Assembly: GCA_013214945.1 (NCBI GenBank)
Contig: JABSRT010000011.1
Span: forward strand, 91,423-155,422
DNA: 64,000 bases
Origin: Gammaproteobacteria bacterium
GTDB lineage: Bacteria; Pseudomonadota; Gammaproteobacteria; Enterobacterales; Psychrobiaceae
Direction: 5' to 3'
Part shown: in pieces, positions 1-10,052 of the stretch
How positions within the stretch are numbered: position 1 is the stretch's first letter
How the letters are laid out: the number at the start of each line of letters is the position of its first letter
Program-made: the position numbers and the translations under genes
Notes under the pieces: generated by a model
Database searches by the model: none
Seen by the model: only the letters and a program-made list of their open reading frames with translations
Told to the model about the DNA's origin: nothing

Positions 1-1
1 T

Positions 2-1014
<1,013 letters not shown>

Positions 1015-1054
1015 CAAGCACTGGCTTGTAAAGTATTGACCTGTATTGAGATCA

Positions 1055-1097
1055 TAAAAAAGCGGCATTTGAATTTAATCAAATGCCGCTTTTTTTA
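1055..1097. terminator. Bidirectional rho-independent terminator between dolP and sspB
   Basis: A perfect 12-bp stem (1061-1072 with 1079-1090) with a 6-nt loop is flanked by an A-run on the left and a T-run on the right. It can stop transcription of the convergent dolP and sspB genes in both directions. Confidence 0.93.
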
Positions 1098-1123
1098 TTA
1101 TCCGTAATCTTATACCAGTTAAA

Positions 1124-1594
1124 TCATTTAACGACGGTTAAAAACGAGCGATTTTTCTTGGTTGGTGCTTTAGAAGGAGCGCCTGCAACTGGCGCTGCTT
1201 CAACGGTGCTTTCTACCAGTTCAATATGATCATTGGCCAGACCGAACTCGGCATCCGCTGCTGTATCTTCAGTTTGAAGATAAAAATCTTCATCTTCAAA
1301 CATTGTACCAGCACCATTTTCTCGCGCATAAATCGCAATCACAGCAGCCATTGGAATAATTAATTGATGGGGTTTACCGCCAAAACGAGCGCTAAATGTT
1401 ACTCGTTCATTTCCCATCTCAAAATTACCCACTGAATGCGGCGCTATGTTTAATACGATTTGACCATCTTTAATATGCTCAACCGGCACCTGAACTCCTG
1501 CCAGGGTCGCGTTAACCACTAAATGTGGCGTACATTCATTATCGAGCAGCCATTCATAAAATGCTCGTAATAAATATGGACGATTAGGACCCAT
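1124..1594 (-). CDS. sspB: ClpXP adaptor / stringent starvation protein B
   Basis: SspB delivers SsrA-tagged peptides and N-RseA fragments to the ClpXP protease. The 156-residue protein has the conserved N-terminal substrate-binding fold (RPYLLRAFYEWLLDN, GQIVLNIAPHSVGN, AIYARENGAGTMF). An acidic flexible linker follows, then the C-terminal ClpX-docking tail, ending LTVVK like the family's LRVVK. The length is close to the usual 165. It lies 16 bp after sspA in the same operon, the normal arrangement. Two links matter in this window: degS starts the sigma-E cascade that SspB/ClpXP completes. Confidence 0.96.
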   Translation of the reverse strand: MGPNRPYLLRAFYEWLLDNECTPHLVVNATLAGVQVPVEHIKDGQIVLNIAPHSVGNFEMGNERVTFSARFGGKPHQLIIPMAAVIAIYARENGAGTMFEDEDFYLQTEDTAADAEFGLANDHIELVESTVEAAPVAGAPSKAPTKKNRSFLTVVK

Positions 1595-1610
1595 TACAAC
1601 ACCTCAGCAA

Positions 1611-2240
1611 TTAACCTAAACGAATTTCACGTTCAGAATCGGTTAATGATGCCTGGAAAGACTCTCGTTCGAACACGCGCTGCATGTATAAACGTAACTC
1701 TTTAGAACCATTACCGGTCAATTCAATGCTCAACTCTGGTAAACGCCATAATAACGGCGCTAAACAGCAATCGACTAAGCTAAACTCTTCACTCATAAAA
1801 TATGGTGCTTCAGCAAAAATTGGCGCAATAGCCGTTAATTCTTCACTTAATTGCTTACGAGCGGCTTCACTTTTAGAACCACCTAACATGATAGTATCAA
1901 CAAGTGCATACCAATCAAGCTTAATACGGTGCATCATTAAACGGCTTTGCGCGCGAGCAACTGGGTAAACTGGCATTAGTGGTGGATGAGGAAAACGCTC
2001 ATCTAAATATTCCATCACTATGTTGGCTTTGTATAAAACCAAATCACGATCTACCAAGGTTGGCACATTGTTATATGGGTTAACTTCGATTAATGATTCT
2101 GGCAGGTTGTCTGGATCAACTTGCTTGATCTCAACATTAACACCTTTCTCGGCAAGCACGATACGAACCTGATGGCTCTCCATATCTTTTGCACCTGAAA
2201 ACAGTTGCATTACGGAACGTTTATTGGCAGTTACGGCCAT
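1611..2240 (-). CDS. sspA: Stringent starvation protein A, RNA polymerase-associated GST-fold protein
   Basis: This 209-residue GST-fold protein has a thioredoxin-like N-terminal domain ([25 protein letters not shown], then the cis-Pro region [14 protein letters not shown]) and an all-helical C-terminal domain. SspA has no glutathione transferase activity in E. coli. It binds RNA polymerase holoenzyme and shapes stationary-phase and acid-stress transcription. The ATG at 2240 has a GGAGA ribosome site. It heads the sspAB pair and lies downstream of petABC, separated by the bc1 terminator. Confidence 0.96.
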   Translation of the reverse strand: MAVTANKRSVMQLFSGAKDMESHQVRIVLAEKGVNVEIKQVDPDNLPESLIEVNPYNNVPTLVDRDLVLYKANIVMEYLDERFPHPPLMPVYPVARAQSRLMMHRIKLDWYALVDTIMLGGSKSEAARKQLSEELTAIAPIFAEAPYFMSEEFSLVDCCLAPLLWRLPELSIELTGNGSKELRLYMQRVFERESFQASLTDSEREIRLG

Positions 2241-2367
2241 CGATATTCTCCAAAATTATTTAATACGGAAATCTAATTGAAATAGATTATAACAGTTTCA
2301 GCGCTCCTGTGGGAATACTGAACAAAAAGTGTCGATTTAGCCACAAAGTGATTAAACCCGTTAACTA

Positions 2368-2392
2368 AAACGGGGGCTAATGCCCCCATTTT
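2368..2392 (-). terminator. Terminator after petC
   Basis: The hairpin pairs GGGGGC (2372-2377) with GCCCCC (2382-2387) across a 4-nt loop. On the minus strand it is followed by a short T-rich stretch, and it lies about 30 bp past the petC stop. Confidence 0.8.
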
Positions 2393-2418
2393 TCAATCGT
2401 TGAATTCATTAAGCGAGC

Positions 2419-3144
2419 TTAATGAACGTCGCGCCAATATTCTTTCTTCAAGAAGTAACACAAGATGAAGAAGAAGAATAAGAAACCAAGTACCCACTTG
2501 CCAAGACTTTCACGTTCCAATTTACTTGGCTCGCCAGAATAGTGTAAGAAGTTGGTGATATCTCTTACTGCAATGTCAAATTCTTCACTGTCCATCTCAC
2601 CAGAACTGTCGGTGATAATTTTTTGTGAGGTCACATGACCATGCTCATCTTTTTCTTGAACCAAGGTTGGTAAACCTTGCAGATCTTGTAATACATGCGG
2701 CATACCAACATCTTTAAACAACAAGTTGTTCACGCCAAACGGACGCTCAGGATCGGCATAGAAGCTTTTCAGGTAGGTATAAACCCAATCAGTACCACGA
2801 GAACGAGCAACCAGAGTTAGGTCAGGTGGTGTACCACCAAACCATTTACTTCCCTGCTTATCTTCAACCGAGTTGAACATTAAGTCGCCAAACTTAGCAC
2901 CAGTAAAAACTAGATTTTCCATCATTAATTCTTTAGGAATATCTAAATCTTTAGCAACACGGTTATAACGTTGGTAGCTAGTATCATGACAACCAGAACA
3001 GTAGTTCATGAATAATTTAGCACCGTTTTGCAGTGAAGCTTTGTCTGTAGGATCGATTGGTGCGTGTAACAAATTTGCACCACCACCACTAGCAAAGGCC
3101 AGCGAAGGAAGTAACGTCACAAGAGCAATTAATAGCTTTTTCAT
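2419..3144 (-). CDS. petC: Ubiquinol-cytochrome c reductase, cytochrome c1 subunit
   Basis: Cytochrome c1 accepts electrons from the Rieske centre in complex III and passes them to soluble cytochrome c on the periplasmic side. The start chosen is the ATG at 3144, which gives a clean Sec signal peptide (MKKLLIALVTLLPSLAFA); the longer frame adds 19 unlikely residues. The haem-binding CSGCH motif sits near residue 50. A single C-terminal membrane anchor (WVLGFLFFFFILCYFL) is followed by a short basic tail. The ATG overlaps the petB stop by one base (TAATG), so translation is probably coupled. Confidence 0.96.
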   Translation of the reverse strand: MKKLLIALVTLLPSLAFASGGGANLLHAPIDPTDKASLQNGAKLFMNYCSGCHDTSYQRYNRVAKDLDIPKELMMENLVFTGAKFGDLMFNSVEDKQGSKWFGGTPPDLTLVARSRGTDWVYTYLKSFYADPERPFGVNNLLFKDVGMPHVLQDLQGLPTLVQEKDEHGHVTSQKIITDSSGEMDSEEFDIAVRDITNFLHYSGEPSKLERESLGKWVLGFLFFFFILCYFLKKEYWRDVH

Positions 3145-4409
3145 TAGTGTGAAATCCTCTCTGGTACTGGCTTGGTTTTTTCGTTCTTGCTGTAAAACCA
3201 CAGTGCAATAAAGAAGCCAAAGTAACCAATACTAGTAATAGTACCAAGTAAGTTAGCAATAGGACCTGATGGCAATGTACCTAATACACCCAATACTGCG
3301 AAACAGATACAGAATTGAATTAGGTTGATCTTGTGAGCCAAGCTACGGTAACGAACCGACTTAACCGTGCCACGATCGAACCAAGGCAACAAGAACAACA
3401 TCACAATTGCACCAAACATAGCACCAGCACCAATTAGCTTATCTGGGATAACACGTAAAATGGTGTAAAACGGACCAAAGTACCAAACTGGCGCTATATG
3501 CTCAGGGGTTTTCAGTGCGTTAGCTGGTTCAAAGTTAGGCTTCTCTAGGAAGTAACCACCACCTTCTGGCGCAAAGAAAATCACGTAACAGAATACAAAG
3601 AGGAAACCAACCACGCCCATAATATCTTTAACAGAGTAGTAAGGGTGGAAAGGTACCGCGTCAACAATATCGTATTTGTCGGTATAGCTCTTATGGAACT
3701 TAAACTTAGCTTTTTCTTCTTCAGGAATAGAGCCTTTAGGCTTCTTGATTTCGATACCTTCAGGGTTGTTAGAGCCAACTTCATGTAGCGCAACAATGTG
3801 TAGGAATACCAAAATAACCAAGACTAACGGCAAAGCAATAACGTGTAATGCGAAGAAGCGGTTTAGCGTTGCACCAGAGATAACATAGTCACCACGGATC
3901 CAAAGAGTCAAGTCATCACCAATGATGGGAATAGCCCCAAACAGTGAAATGATTACCTGCGCGCCCCAGAATGACATGTTGCCCCAAGGCAGCAAGTAAC
4001 CCATAAAGCCTTCAGCCATCAACACTAAGAAGATGAACATACCAAATAACCACAGCAATTCACGCGGTTTTTGGTAAGAGCCGTACATCATGCCGCGAAG
4101 CATGTGTAAATAGACCACAACGAAGAATGCAGAAGCACCTGATGAATGCATATAGCGCAATAACCAGCCATATTCAATATCACGCATGATATATTCAACT
4201 GAGCGGAAGGCTTCTTCACCAGAAGGCGTGTAGTTCATTGTTAACCAGATACCCGTTAAGATTTGGTTAACCAGTACTAACATCGCTAACGAGCCAAAGA
4301 AGTACCAAAAGTTAAAGTTCACTGGCGCTGGGTATTGACCTACATGCTTATTGAACGCTTCGGTCATTGGGATACGTTTATCGATCCAATTGATTAGACT
4401 AGTTATCAT
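3144..4409 (-). CDS. petB: Ubiquinol-cytochrome c reductase, cytochrome b subunit
   Basis: This 421-residue integral membrane subunit of complex III carries the two b haems and the Qo and Qi quinone sites. The haem-ligand histidines are visible in the segments around WLLRYMHSSGAS and YLHMLRG (helix B), and HVIALPLV and LHIVALHE (helix D). The Qo motif reads PVWY, the variant known for beta/gammaproteobacteria, instead of PEWY. The length fits a bacterial cytochrome b of eight transmembrane helices. The gene is joined by TAATG overlaps to petA upstream and petC downstream. Confidence 0.97.
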   Translation of the reverse strand: MITSLINWIDKRIPMTEAFNKHVGQYPAPVNFNFWYFFGSLAMLVLVNQILTGIWLTMNYTPSGEEAFRSVEYIMRDIEYGWLLRYMHSSGASAFFVVVYLHMLRGMMYGSYQKPRELLWLFGMFIFLVLMAEGFMGYLLPWGNMSFWGAQVIISLFGAIPIIGDDLTLWIRGDYVISGATLNRFFALHVIALPLVLVILVFLHIVALHEVGSNNPEGIEIKKPKGSIPEEEKAKFKFHKSYTDKYDIVDAVPFHPYYSVKDIMGVVGFLFVFCYVIFFAPEGGGYFLEKPNFEPANALKTPEHIAPVWYFGPFYTILRVIPDKLIGAGAMFGAIVMLFLLPWFDRGTVKSVRYRSLAHKINLIQFCICFAVLGVLGTLPSGPIANLLGTITSIGYFGFFIALWFYSKNEKTKPVPERISH

Positions 4410-5002
4410 TACGCATCTCCCTTATCAACACCAACGGTTAACATAGTGCCACCGTTAAACATGTGAGGTGGAATCACTAAGTTGGTCGGTGCCGGTACGT
4501 TGTTAAATACGCGGCCAGCCATGTCAAATTTAGAACCATGACAAGGACAGAAGAAACCATTTTGCACACCTTCAACCACTTCATTGAAGTCACCAGCGCG
4601 ATACGTTGGTGCACAACCAAGGTGAGTACAAACACCCAGTGCAACAAGGAACTCAGGGTCAAGCGAACGATAGCTATTAGTTGCATAACCCGGCTGCTGC
4701 GGCACCGCAGACGTTGGATCTTTTAGCTGGTCATTATGACCATTTTCCAAATCAGCCAATACTTCTTTGGTTCGACGAACAACATATACCGGTTTACCTC
4801 GCCACTGAACCCTTACAAGTTGTCCAGGCATCATTTTGCTAACATCGTACTCTACTGGAGCACCTGCAGCTTTAGCCTTTTCACTTGGATTCCATGACTT
4901 GATAAAGGGCACAGCAACACCGACAGCACCGACACCACCAACCACTGCCGTAGCAAGGGTTAAAAAGCGGCGACGACCATTATTTTCAGGCGCACTACTC
5001 AT
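4409..5002 (-). CDS. petA: Ubiquinol-cytochrome c reductase, Rieske iron-sulfur subunit
   Basis: This is the Rieske [2Fe-2S] protein of complex III. The cluster-binding boxes CTHLGC and CPCHGS are both intact, with the linking Cys pair. The N-terminus carries a Tat-type RRRFL signal anchor followed by a hydrophobic segment. I start it at the ATG at 5002, about 8 nt from an AGGAG site. The ATG at 5008 has only 2 nt of spacing. It is the first gene of the petABC operon, transcribed from the region 5003-5366. Confidence 0.96.
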   Translation of the reverse strand: MSSAPENNGRRRFLTLATAVVGGVGAVGVAVPFIKSWNPSEKAKAAGAPVEYDVSKMMPGQLVRVQWRGKPVYVVRRTKEVLADLENGHNDQLKDPTSAVPQQPGYATNSYRSLDPEFLVALGVCTHLGCAPTYRAGDFNEVVEGVQNGFFCPCHGSKFDMAGRVFNNVPAPTNLVIPPHMFNGGTMLTVGVDKGDA

Positions 5003-5458
5003 CCACATATCTCCTGTTTAGATGCTCAAATAGACAAAACATCACTCAATTTACGAATATTATTTTAATTCACGACTAACACACAGGTGAAAAGAGCCCA
5101 ACGAACCGAACTTTTCTCACCATAAAAATGCTCTTCTGCTCATGCGGCAGAAATTCTGATAAATTATAAGCATTTTGAACCGAAAAATCACCGATAATTA
5201 CCCCATAACCCTCATTATTTTGTCTAAGCTTGATGATTTAGGTTGATTCATCACTTGATGACTTTAAAACTGATAATTTTCGCAGATTTATTAACCAAAT
5301 AAGTTCATTCGCTCAACCAACACATTAGTACAAATAGCAAAATCAGCCACTATATTTCAGGCATAAAAAAACCCGGTATAAACCGGGTTTTTTTTGTCTT
5401 ATCAAGATAAGTGGAATATATAAATACTCCACCATAATACCTTGATAAAGATCTGTTT
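5003..5458. other. Intergenic region between petABC promoter side and rpsI terminator
   Basis: There is no gene here. The right part holds the rpsI terminator (5366-5397). Next to it lies a second long imperfect hairpin, TTATCAAG (5399-5406) with CTTGATAA (5441-5448) and an inner GTGGA/TCCAC pair. The left part, 5003-5340, is AT-rich and must contain the petA promoter. I could not pick out convincing -35/-10 boxes. Confidence 0.6.
5366..5397. terminator. Rho-independent terminator of rplM-rpsI
   Basis: The stem AACCCGGT (5370-5377) pairs with ACCGGGTT (5382-5389) across a 4-nt loop. A-runs and T-runs flank it, so it can work on both strands, but its main service is to rpsI on the minus strand. 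Confidence 0.9.
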
Positions 5459-5851
5459 TTAACGCTTTGAGAACTGTGGCTTCTTACGTGCTTTACGTAG
5501 ACCAACTTTCTTACGTTCAACTTTACGTGCATCACGGGTAACAAAACCAGCTTTACGTAGTTCAGAACGAAGAGTCTCATCAAATTCCATTAGGGCACGT
5601 GTAATGCCGTGACGGATTGCGCCAGCTTGACCAGTAGTACCACCACCTTTAACTGTTACGTTGATGTTGAACTTTTCAGTCATTTCAACTAGCTCTAATG
5701 GTTGACGAACAACCATACAAGAAGTTGGACGACCAAAGAACTCGTCTAACGGACGGTTATTGATAGTAATTGTACCGCTACCTGCTTTAATAAAAACACG
5801 AGCTACTGAGCTTTTGCGACGGCCTGTGCCGTAATATGTATTATCTGCCAT
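5459..5851 (-). CDS. rpsI: 30S ribosomal protein S9
   Basis: This 130-residue protein is the standard length for bS9/uS9. It starts [20 protein letters not shown] and ends with the basic tail RKKPQFSKR. That tail reaches into the ribosomal P site and contacts tRNA. It is the second gene of the rplM-rpsI operon and follows rplM after 16 bp. A terminator lies about 60 bp past its stop. Confidence 0.98.
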   Translation of the reverse strand: MADNTYYGTGRRKSSVARVFIKAGSGTITINNRPLDEFFGRPTSCMVVRQPLELVEMTEKFNINVTVKGGGTTGQAGAIRHGITRALMEFDETLRSELRKAGFVTRDARKVERKKVGLRKARKKPQFSKR

Positions 5852-5867
5852 TTGCTTATATTCCGTA

Positions 5868-6296
5868 TTAGATGTCTAAAACTTGAGGCTGTTGAGCAGC
5901 ATGCTGATGCTCAGGGCCCGCGTATACTTTCAACTTACGGAACATTGCGCGGCCTAAAGGACCTTTTGGCAACATACCTTTAACAGCTTTCTCGATAATT
6001 TGCTCAGGAGCTTTAACAAGTAGCTTGTCGAAAGTGATAGACTTAATACCACCGATGAAACCAGTGTGGTGATAATAAACTTTATCAGTGCGCTTGGCAC
6101 CAGTAACTGTAATTTTTTCACAGTTGATAACAACGATGTAATCGCCAGTGTCAACGTGTGGAGTGTATTCTGGCTTATGCTTGCCACGTAAACGTGAAGC
6201 AATTTCAGTAGCCAAACGACCTAACGTTTTACCGTCAGCATCTACAACGTACCAGTCGCGTTTTACGCTTTCTGGTTTTGCGCTAAAAGTTTTCAT
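5868..6296 (-). CDS. rplM: 50S ribosomal protein L13
   Basis: This 142-residue protein matches the full length of uL13, an early-assembly 23S rRNA-binding protein. Conserved segments include [39 protein letters not shown] and MLPKGPLGR. It is the first gene of the operon. In E. coli L13 represses its own operon through the mRNA leader. The leader here lies in 6297-6500, but I did not try to match that structure. Confidence 0.98.
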   Translation of the reverse strand: MKTFSAKPESVKRDWYVVDADGKTLGRLATEIASRLRGKHKPEYTPHVDTGDYIVVINCEKITVTGAKRTDKVYYHHTGFIGGIKSITFDKLLVKAPEQIIEKAVKGMLPKGPLGRAMFRKLKVYAGPEHQHAAQQPQVLDI

Positions 6297-6523
6297 TTAT
6301 ATAAAACCCAATATTTGATTCGTATTTATGTTTTTGTCTGCTCATGTAAATTAGAGAAACCAAAAACAATGTCTAGTTGCTAGAATTTTACCCCTTCGAG
6401 TAATGTTCGAAAGCGAGTGTTGGAATTCATGGGAAAATGAATAACAACTTACGTAGGCAGGGGCAGGATTATATATGACGCGGGGTGAAAAATCACTCGT
6501 TATTTCGAAATAAAATAGAAAAC

Positions 6524-6560
6524 TTGATGCTTTAGACCCAGACAAGGTCTAAAGCATCTT
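6524..6560 (-). terminator. Probable terminator after zapE
   Basis: A perfect 13-bp stem (6526-6538 with 6546-6558) encloses a 7-nt loop, 10 bp past the zapE stop. On the minus strand an interrupted T-rich tract follows. It would separate zapE from rplM-rpsI. Confidence 0.8.
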
Positions 6561-6569
6561 CATGGGTTA

Positions 6570-7700
6570 CTAGGGTTTATGCGCTTCGCTTAAATACTCA
6601 TGCGATTGCATTTCTTGCAGGCGACTGAGGCAACGTCTAAATTCAAAGTTGAGTTGGCCGTCGCTATATAATTGCTCCATCGCCACTTCCGCCGAAATAA
6701 TCAGTTTAACTCGCCGTTCATAAAACTCATCAACCATCGCAATAAAGCGGCGAGCGATGTCGTCGGTTTCTTTGCCCATTTGCATGACATCACTCAGGAG
6801 GATCGAGTGGTAACAACGGGCAATTTCCATATAGTCGACTTGACTACGAGGACCATCACATAGCGCTTTAAAATCAATTAACAATACACCATCGGCATCA
6901 AGTCGAACGTCAATAGCACGCCCTTCAATTTCAATGGTGCCTACTTCATGTCCCGGTTCTGGCGCAAGTTGCTCAAAATAAGTCATTAAATTTCGGTCCG
7001 CTTGCTGATCTAGCGGGTAGTGATATATTTCAGCTTGTTCCAGTGCTCTGAGGCGGTAATCAATACCTGAATCGACATTCACTATTTCGGTGTGCTGATT
7101 AATTAACGCTATCGCGGGTAAAAAACGCGCGCGCTGCAAACCATTGCGATATAAGTCGTCAGGAACGATATTGGAGGTAGCAACCAGAATAACCCCACGA
7201 TTAAATAGTGCCTCAAATAAGCCTCCCAAAATCATCGCGTCGGTAATATCAGACACAAAAAACTCATCGAAACAAATAATTTGAGCTTCTTGAGCAAACT
7301 TGTCAGCAATCAACAGCAACGGATCGCTTTGACCTTGCAATGTCCCCAACTCCTGATGAACTCGGTGCATAAAACGATGGAAGTGCACCCGCATTTTTCG
7401 CTCAATTGGCAGGGCTTCAAAAAAAGTATCGACCAAATATGTTTTGCCACGCCCCACTCCCCCCCAAAAATACAAACCTTTGATCGCTAAAACTGGCGTT
7501 GGTTGCTTAGGCGTCACTAATTGCTTTATTTTTTGCGAAAAACTCAGTTTTTTAAGCGGTTCTTTTTTAACGTTATGAGCAACTAGTTCATCATATAGCC
7601 GCTGTAACTGCTTAACTGCATGTTCTTGGGCACTGTCGTAACTAAAGTCGTCACGCGTCAGATCTTGTTGATATTTTTGTAACGGGGTAAGCTGTGACAT
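6570..7700 (-). CDS. zapE: Cell division protein ZapE (AFG1-like ATPase)
   Basis: ZapE is an AFG1/LACE1-type P-loop ATPase that associates with the Z-ring and affects FtsZ assembly in E. coli. The 376-residue length matches the family (375 in E. coli). Visible motifs are the Walker A GGVGRGKT (about residues 80-87), a Walker B-type ICFDEFFVSD and the sensor region VATSNIVPDDLYRNGLQR. It is divergent from zapG across a 153-bp promoter region. It sits upstream of rplM-rpsI but is separated from it by a hairpin. Confidence 0.95.
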   Translation of the reverse strand: MSQLTPLQKYQQDLTRDDFSYDSAQEHAVKQLQRLYDELVAHNVKKEPLKKLSFSQKIKQLVTPKQPTPVLAIKGLYFWGGVGRGKTYLVDTFFEALPIERKMRVHFHRFMHRVHQELGTLQGQSDPLLLIADKFAQEAQIICFDEFFVSDITDAMILGGLFEALFNRGVILVATSNIVPDDLYRNGLQRARFLPAIALINQHTEIVNVDSGIDYRLRALEQAEIYHYPLDQQADRNLMTYFEQLAPEPGHEVGTIEIEGRAIDVRLDADGVLLIDFKALCDGPRSQVDYMEIARCYHSILLSDVMQMGKETDDIARRFIAMVDEFYERRVKLIISAEVAMEQLYSDGQLNFEFRRCLSRLQEMQSHEYLSEAHKP

Positions 7701-7853
7701 TAGTGTTCTATTTTTCCTTCGCTGCTATATAACAGCATAAATTGATACGACTAGGCTTAGCCTTTTTTCAAGCTGCAAGCACAGTAACAAAAGTCTGCGA
7801 ATATTAATACAAGCACTATAATTACATTACTTAATCTTTAGTAGGGATCACTT

Positions 7854-8411
7854 ATGGACTGGACTACCAATATCATCACATTTATCGTCGGCTCGCTGTT
7901 AGGCTATGTTATTTGCCGAATGCAGAAAAATGGTGGTGAATCAAAAGAAAAACAGCAGCAACTAGAATCAGAACTCAATCAATACAAAGAAGATGTTGAA
8001 CAACATTTCGCTGGCAGTGCCGATTTATTAAATAAGATGGCGGCTGATTACAGCAAGATTTATCAGCACATGGCGCAATCGCAACAAAAGTTACTGCCTG
8101 ATAGCGAGCCAGCCATTAGCCCTTTATTTATTGAAAATAACGAGCAGCCACCCGAAGTCGAATTAGCGGCGCAATCGGTAGCCCCGGACTTTGCACCTGC
8201 CACCACAGAATTGGGATCAGAATCAGAATTGGCGCCAGAGCAATCGGTAGAGTCAATGACGCCAGCAGAGCAACCGAGTGAGCCAGAGCAACCAAAGGTT
8301 ACTGCACCAACGGAACCAATCATGGCCAATCAGCCGAACGATTATGTTGCCGGCAGCCACGGAATTATCAACCAAACTTCAAACGAACAAACTGCTACCG
8401 TAAAAACCTAA
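7854..8411 (+). CDS. zapG: ZapG / YhcB-family inner-membrane protein (DUF1043)
   Basis: This 185-residue protein has one N-terminal membrane helix (about residues 5-22). A coiled coil follows (QQQLESELNQYKEDVEQHFAGSADLLNKMAADYSKIYQHMAQ), the YhcB signature. The C-terminal half is a low-complexity Glu/Pro/Ala tail, about 50 residues longer than E. coli YhcB. YhcB is linked to division, peptidoglycan and lipid balance in E. coli. It ends at a terminator before degQ. The tail is poorly conserved and its role is unknown. Confidence 0.88.
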   Translation: MDWTTNIITFIVGSLLGYVICRMQKNGGESKEKQQQLESELNQYKEDVEQHFAGSADLLNKMAADYSKIYQHMAQSQQKLLPDSEPAISPLFIENNEQPPEVELAAQSVAPDFAPATTELGSESELAPEQSVESMTPAEQPSEPEQPKVTAPTEPIMANQPNDYVAGSHGIINQTSNEQTATVKT

Positions 8412-8417
8412 TAAATG

Positions 8418-8444
8418 ACGCGCCAAGGATGGCGCTCTTTTATC
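8418..8444 (+). terminator. Short terminator after zapG
   Basis: The hairpin GCGCCA (8420-8425) / TGGCGC (8430-8435) with a 4-nt loop is followed by CTTTTAT, 9 bp after the zapG stop. Confidence 0.7.
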
Positions 8445-8587
8445 CGCTAAAAAATTGAACTTATTCACTTCACATTAGTCCTTAATATCAGTAAACATAT
8501 ACACTAGTTAAATTATTGCTTCCCTATACCGCCGTGTCCATTTAATGGAATTGTTATCATCGCCCAGAGCGTGGAGATATTAAAATT

Positions 8588-9937
8588 ATGAATTTTAGGT
8601 TGTCATTAGTTAGTGCCTCATTAGTCGCATTGTCTTTAAGCGTTATTCCAGCCACGAGTTATGCCGCATGGCCGCAGAATGTTGCTGGTGATGCAATGCC
8701 AAGCCTGGCACCAATGTTAGAGCATGTAACGCCAGCTGTGGTTTCGATCTCGGTTAAAGGAACTCAGCGCTCAACTCGCCGAGTGCCAGAGATATTTAAA
8801 CCCTTCTTTGGCCAAGATGAACGCGCTCAAGAACGTCCTTTTCAAGGGTTAGGCTCGGGAGTTATTATTGACGCAGCTAAAGGCTATATCATCACCAACC
8901 ATCATGTGATTAACCAAGCCGACGATATTCTAGTGATGCTCGATGATGGCCGTGAGGTTGACGCCAAATTTATTGGTTCAGATCCTGAATCTGATGTCGC
9001 ATTACTGCAGATAAAAGCAGATAATTTAACCGAAATTACGCTATCTGACTCGGATAAATTACGGGTCGGTGATTTTACCGTCGCGATTGGCAACCCCTTT
9101 GGCTTAGGCCAAACCGTAACATCGGGTATTGTCAGTGCCCTAGGTCGGTCGGGTCTTAATCTCGAAAACTTAGAGAACTTCATTCAGACCGACGCTGCGA
9201 TCAATAGTGGCAACTCAGGCGGTGCTTTAGTCAATTTACGTGGTGAACTGATTGGCATTAACACCGCGATAATTGGTCCTAACGGCGGCAATGTTGGCAT
9301 TGGTTTTGCCATTCCGTCCAATATGGTCAATAACCTAGTAAAGCAAATTATCGAGTTTGGTGAGGTGCGCCGCGGAGTATTAGGCATAGCGGGTTTGCCT
9401 TTGACCCCCGAGTTGGCTAAAAACTTTGGTCACAAAACAAAGTACGGCGCCTTTATAAATCAGGTAATGCCTAACTCAGCTGCTGAAGAAGCAGGGCTGC
9501 AACCAGGTGATATTATTGTTAAAATCAATGGCAAAGCGATTAAAGGTTTTGCCGAGCTGCGCGCAAAAGTGGCGACATTAGGGGCTGGTTCAAAAGTTAA
9601 ATTAGAGCTCGTGCGCAACGGTGAAATTGTCAGTGCCAACGTAACCCTCAAGCAATCCCAGCGTAGCAACCTACAAGCAGGAATAATTCATCCGGCTCTG
9701 ACAGGCGCCACTTTAAGCGACAGTGACGGCCCACAACAGGGTATTAGCATTGACAAGCTCGAACCTAACTCGTCAGCGGTGCAAATTGGTCTAAAACAAG
9801 GCGACTTAATTATTGGGGTAAACCGCACAGCGACATTGTCACTCAAAGAGCTGCGTGAGTATATTAAAAGCCATAGCGGTATCGCGGCATTACGCATAAT
9901 TCGTGATGAACGCAACATGTATTTGATTCTTAGATAA
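8588..9937 (+). CDS. degQ: Periplasmic serine endoprotease DegQ (HtrA family)
   Basis: This 449-residue protein has a Sec signal peptide ending near SYA (residues 1-26), a trypsin-like protease domain and two PDZ domains. The catalytic triad is visible as His in TNHHVI, Asp in ESDVALLQI and Ser in GNSGGAL. PDZ1 starts near residue 270 and PDZ2 near 375. DegQ degrades and refolds misfolded periplasmic proteins as an oligomeric cage. A good GGAGATAT site precedes the ATG. DegP is a possible alternative name, but the DegQ-DegS pair and the length near 450 favour DegQ. Confidence 0.94.
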   Translation: MNFRLSLVSASLVALSLSVIPATSYAAWPQNVAGDAMPSLAPMLEHVTPAVVSISVKGTQRSTRRVPEIFKPFFGQDERAQERPFQGLGSGVIIDAAKGYIITNHHVINQADDILVMLDDGREVDAKFIGSDPESDVALLQIKADNLTEITLSDSDKLRVGDFTVAIGNPFGLGQTVTSGIVSALGRSGLNLENLENFIQTDAAINSGNSGGALVNLRGELIGINTAIIGPNGGNVGIGFAIPSNMVNNLVKQIIEFGEVRRGVLGIAGLPLTPELAKNFGHKTKYGAFINQVMPNSAAEEAGLQPGDIIVKINGKAIKGFAELRAKVATLGAGSKVKLELVRNGEIVSANVTLKQSQRSNLQAGIIHPALTGATLSDSDGPQQGISIDKLEPNSSAVQIGLKQGDLIIGVNRTATLSLKELREYIKSHSGIAALRIIRDERNMYLILR

Positions 9938-9945
9938 TCTATAGC

Positions 9946-9984
9946 TATGACACAAAGGCAGTATCACGCTGCTTTTGTGTCATA
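9946..9984 (+). terminator. Hairpin after degQ, possible weak terminator
   Basis: An 11-bp perfect outer stem (9946-9956 with 9974-9984) continues through one G-T wobble into GCAG/CTGC, with a 7-nt loop. No T-run follows, so it may stabilise the degQ 3' end or cause only partial termination before degS. Confidence 0.55.
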
Positions 9985-10052
9985 ACCTGTGTAAATAGCC
10001 TGTTCAAATTACAACTCAAATGCTAATCTAATCGTTTTTCTCGCCATGGATA

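Noticed and set aside
3460..3500. PVWY in place of PEWY in the cytochrome b Qo site
   Set aside because: I know PVWY as the usual form in beta/gammaproteobacteria, so this is not a novelty.
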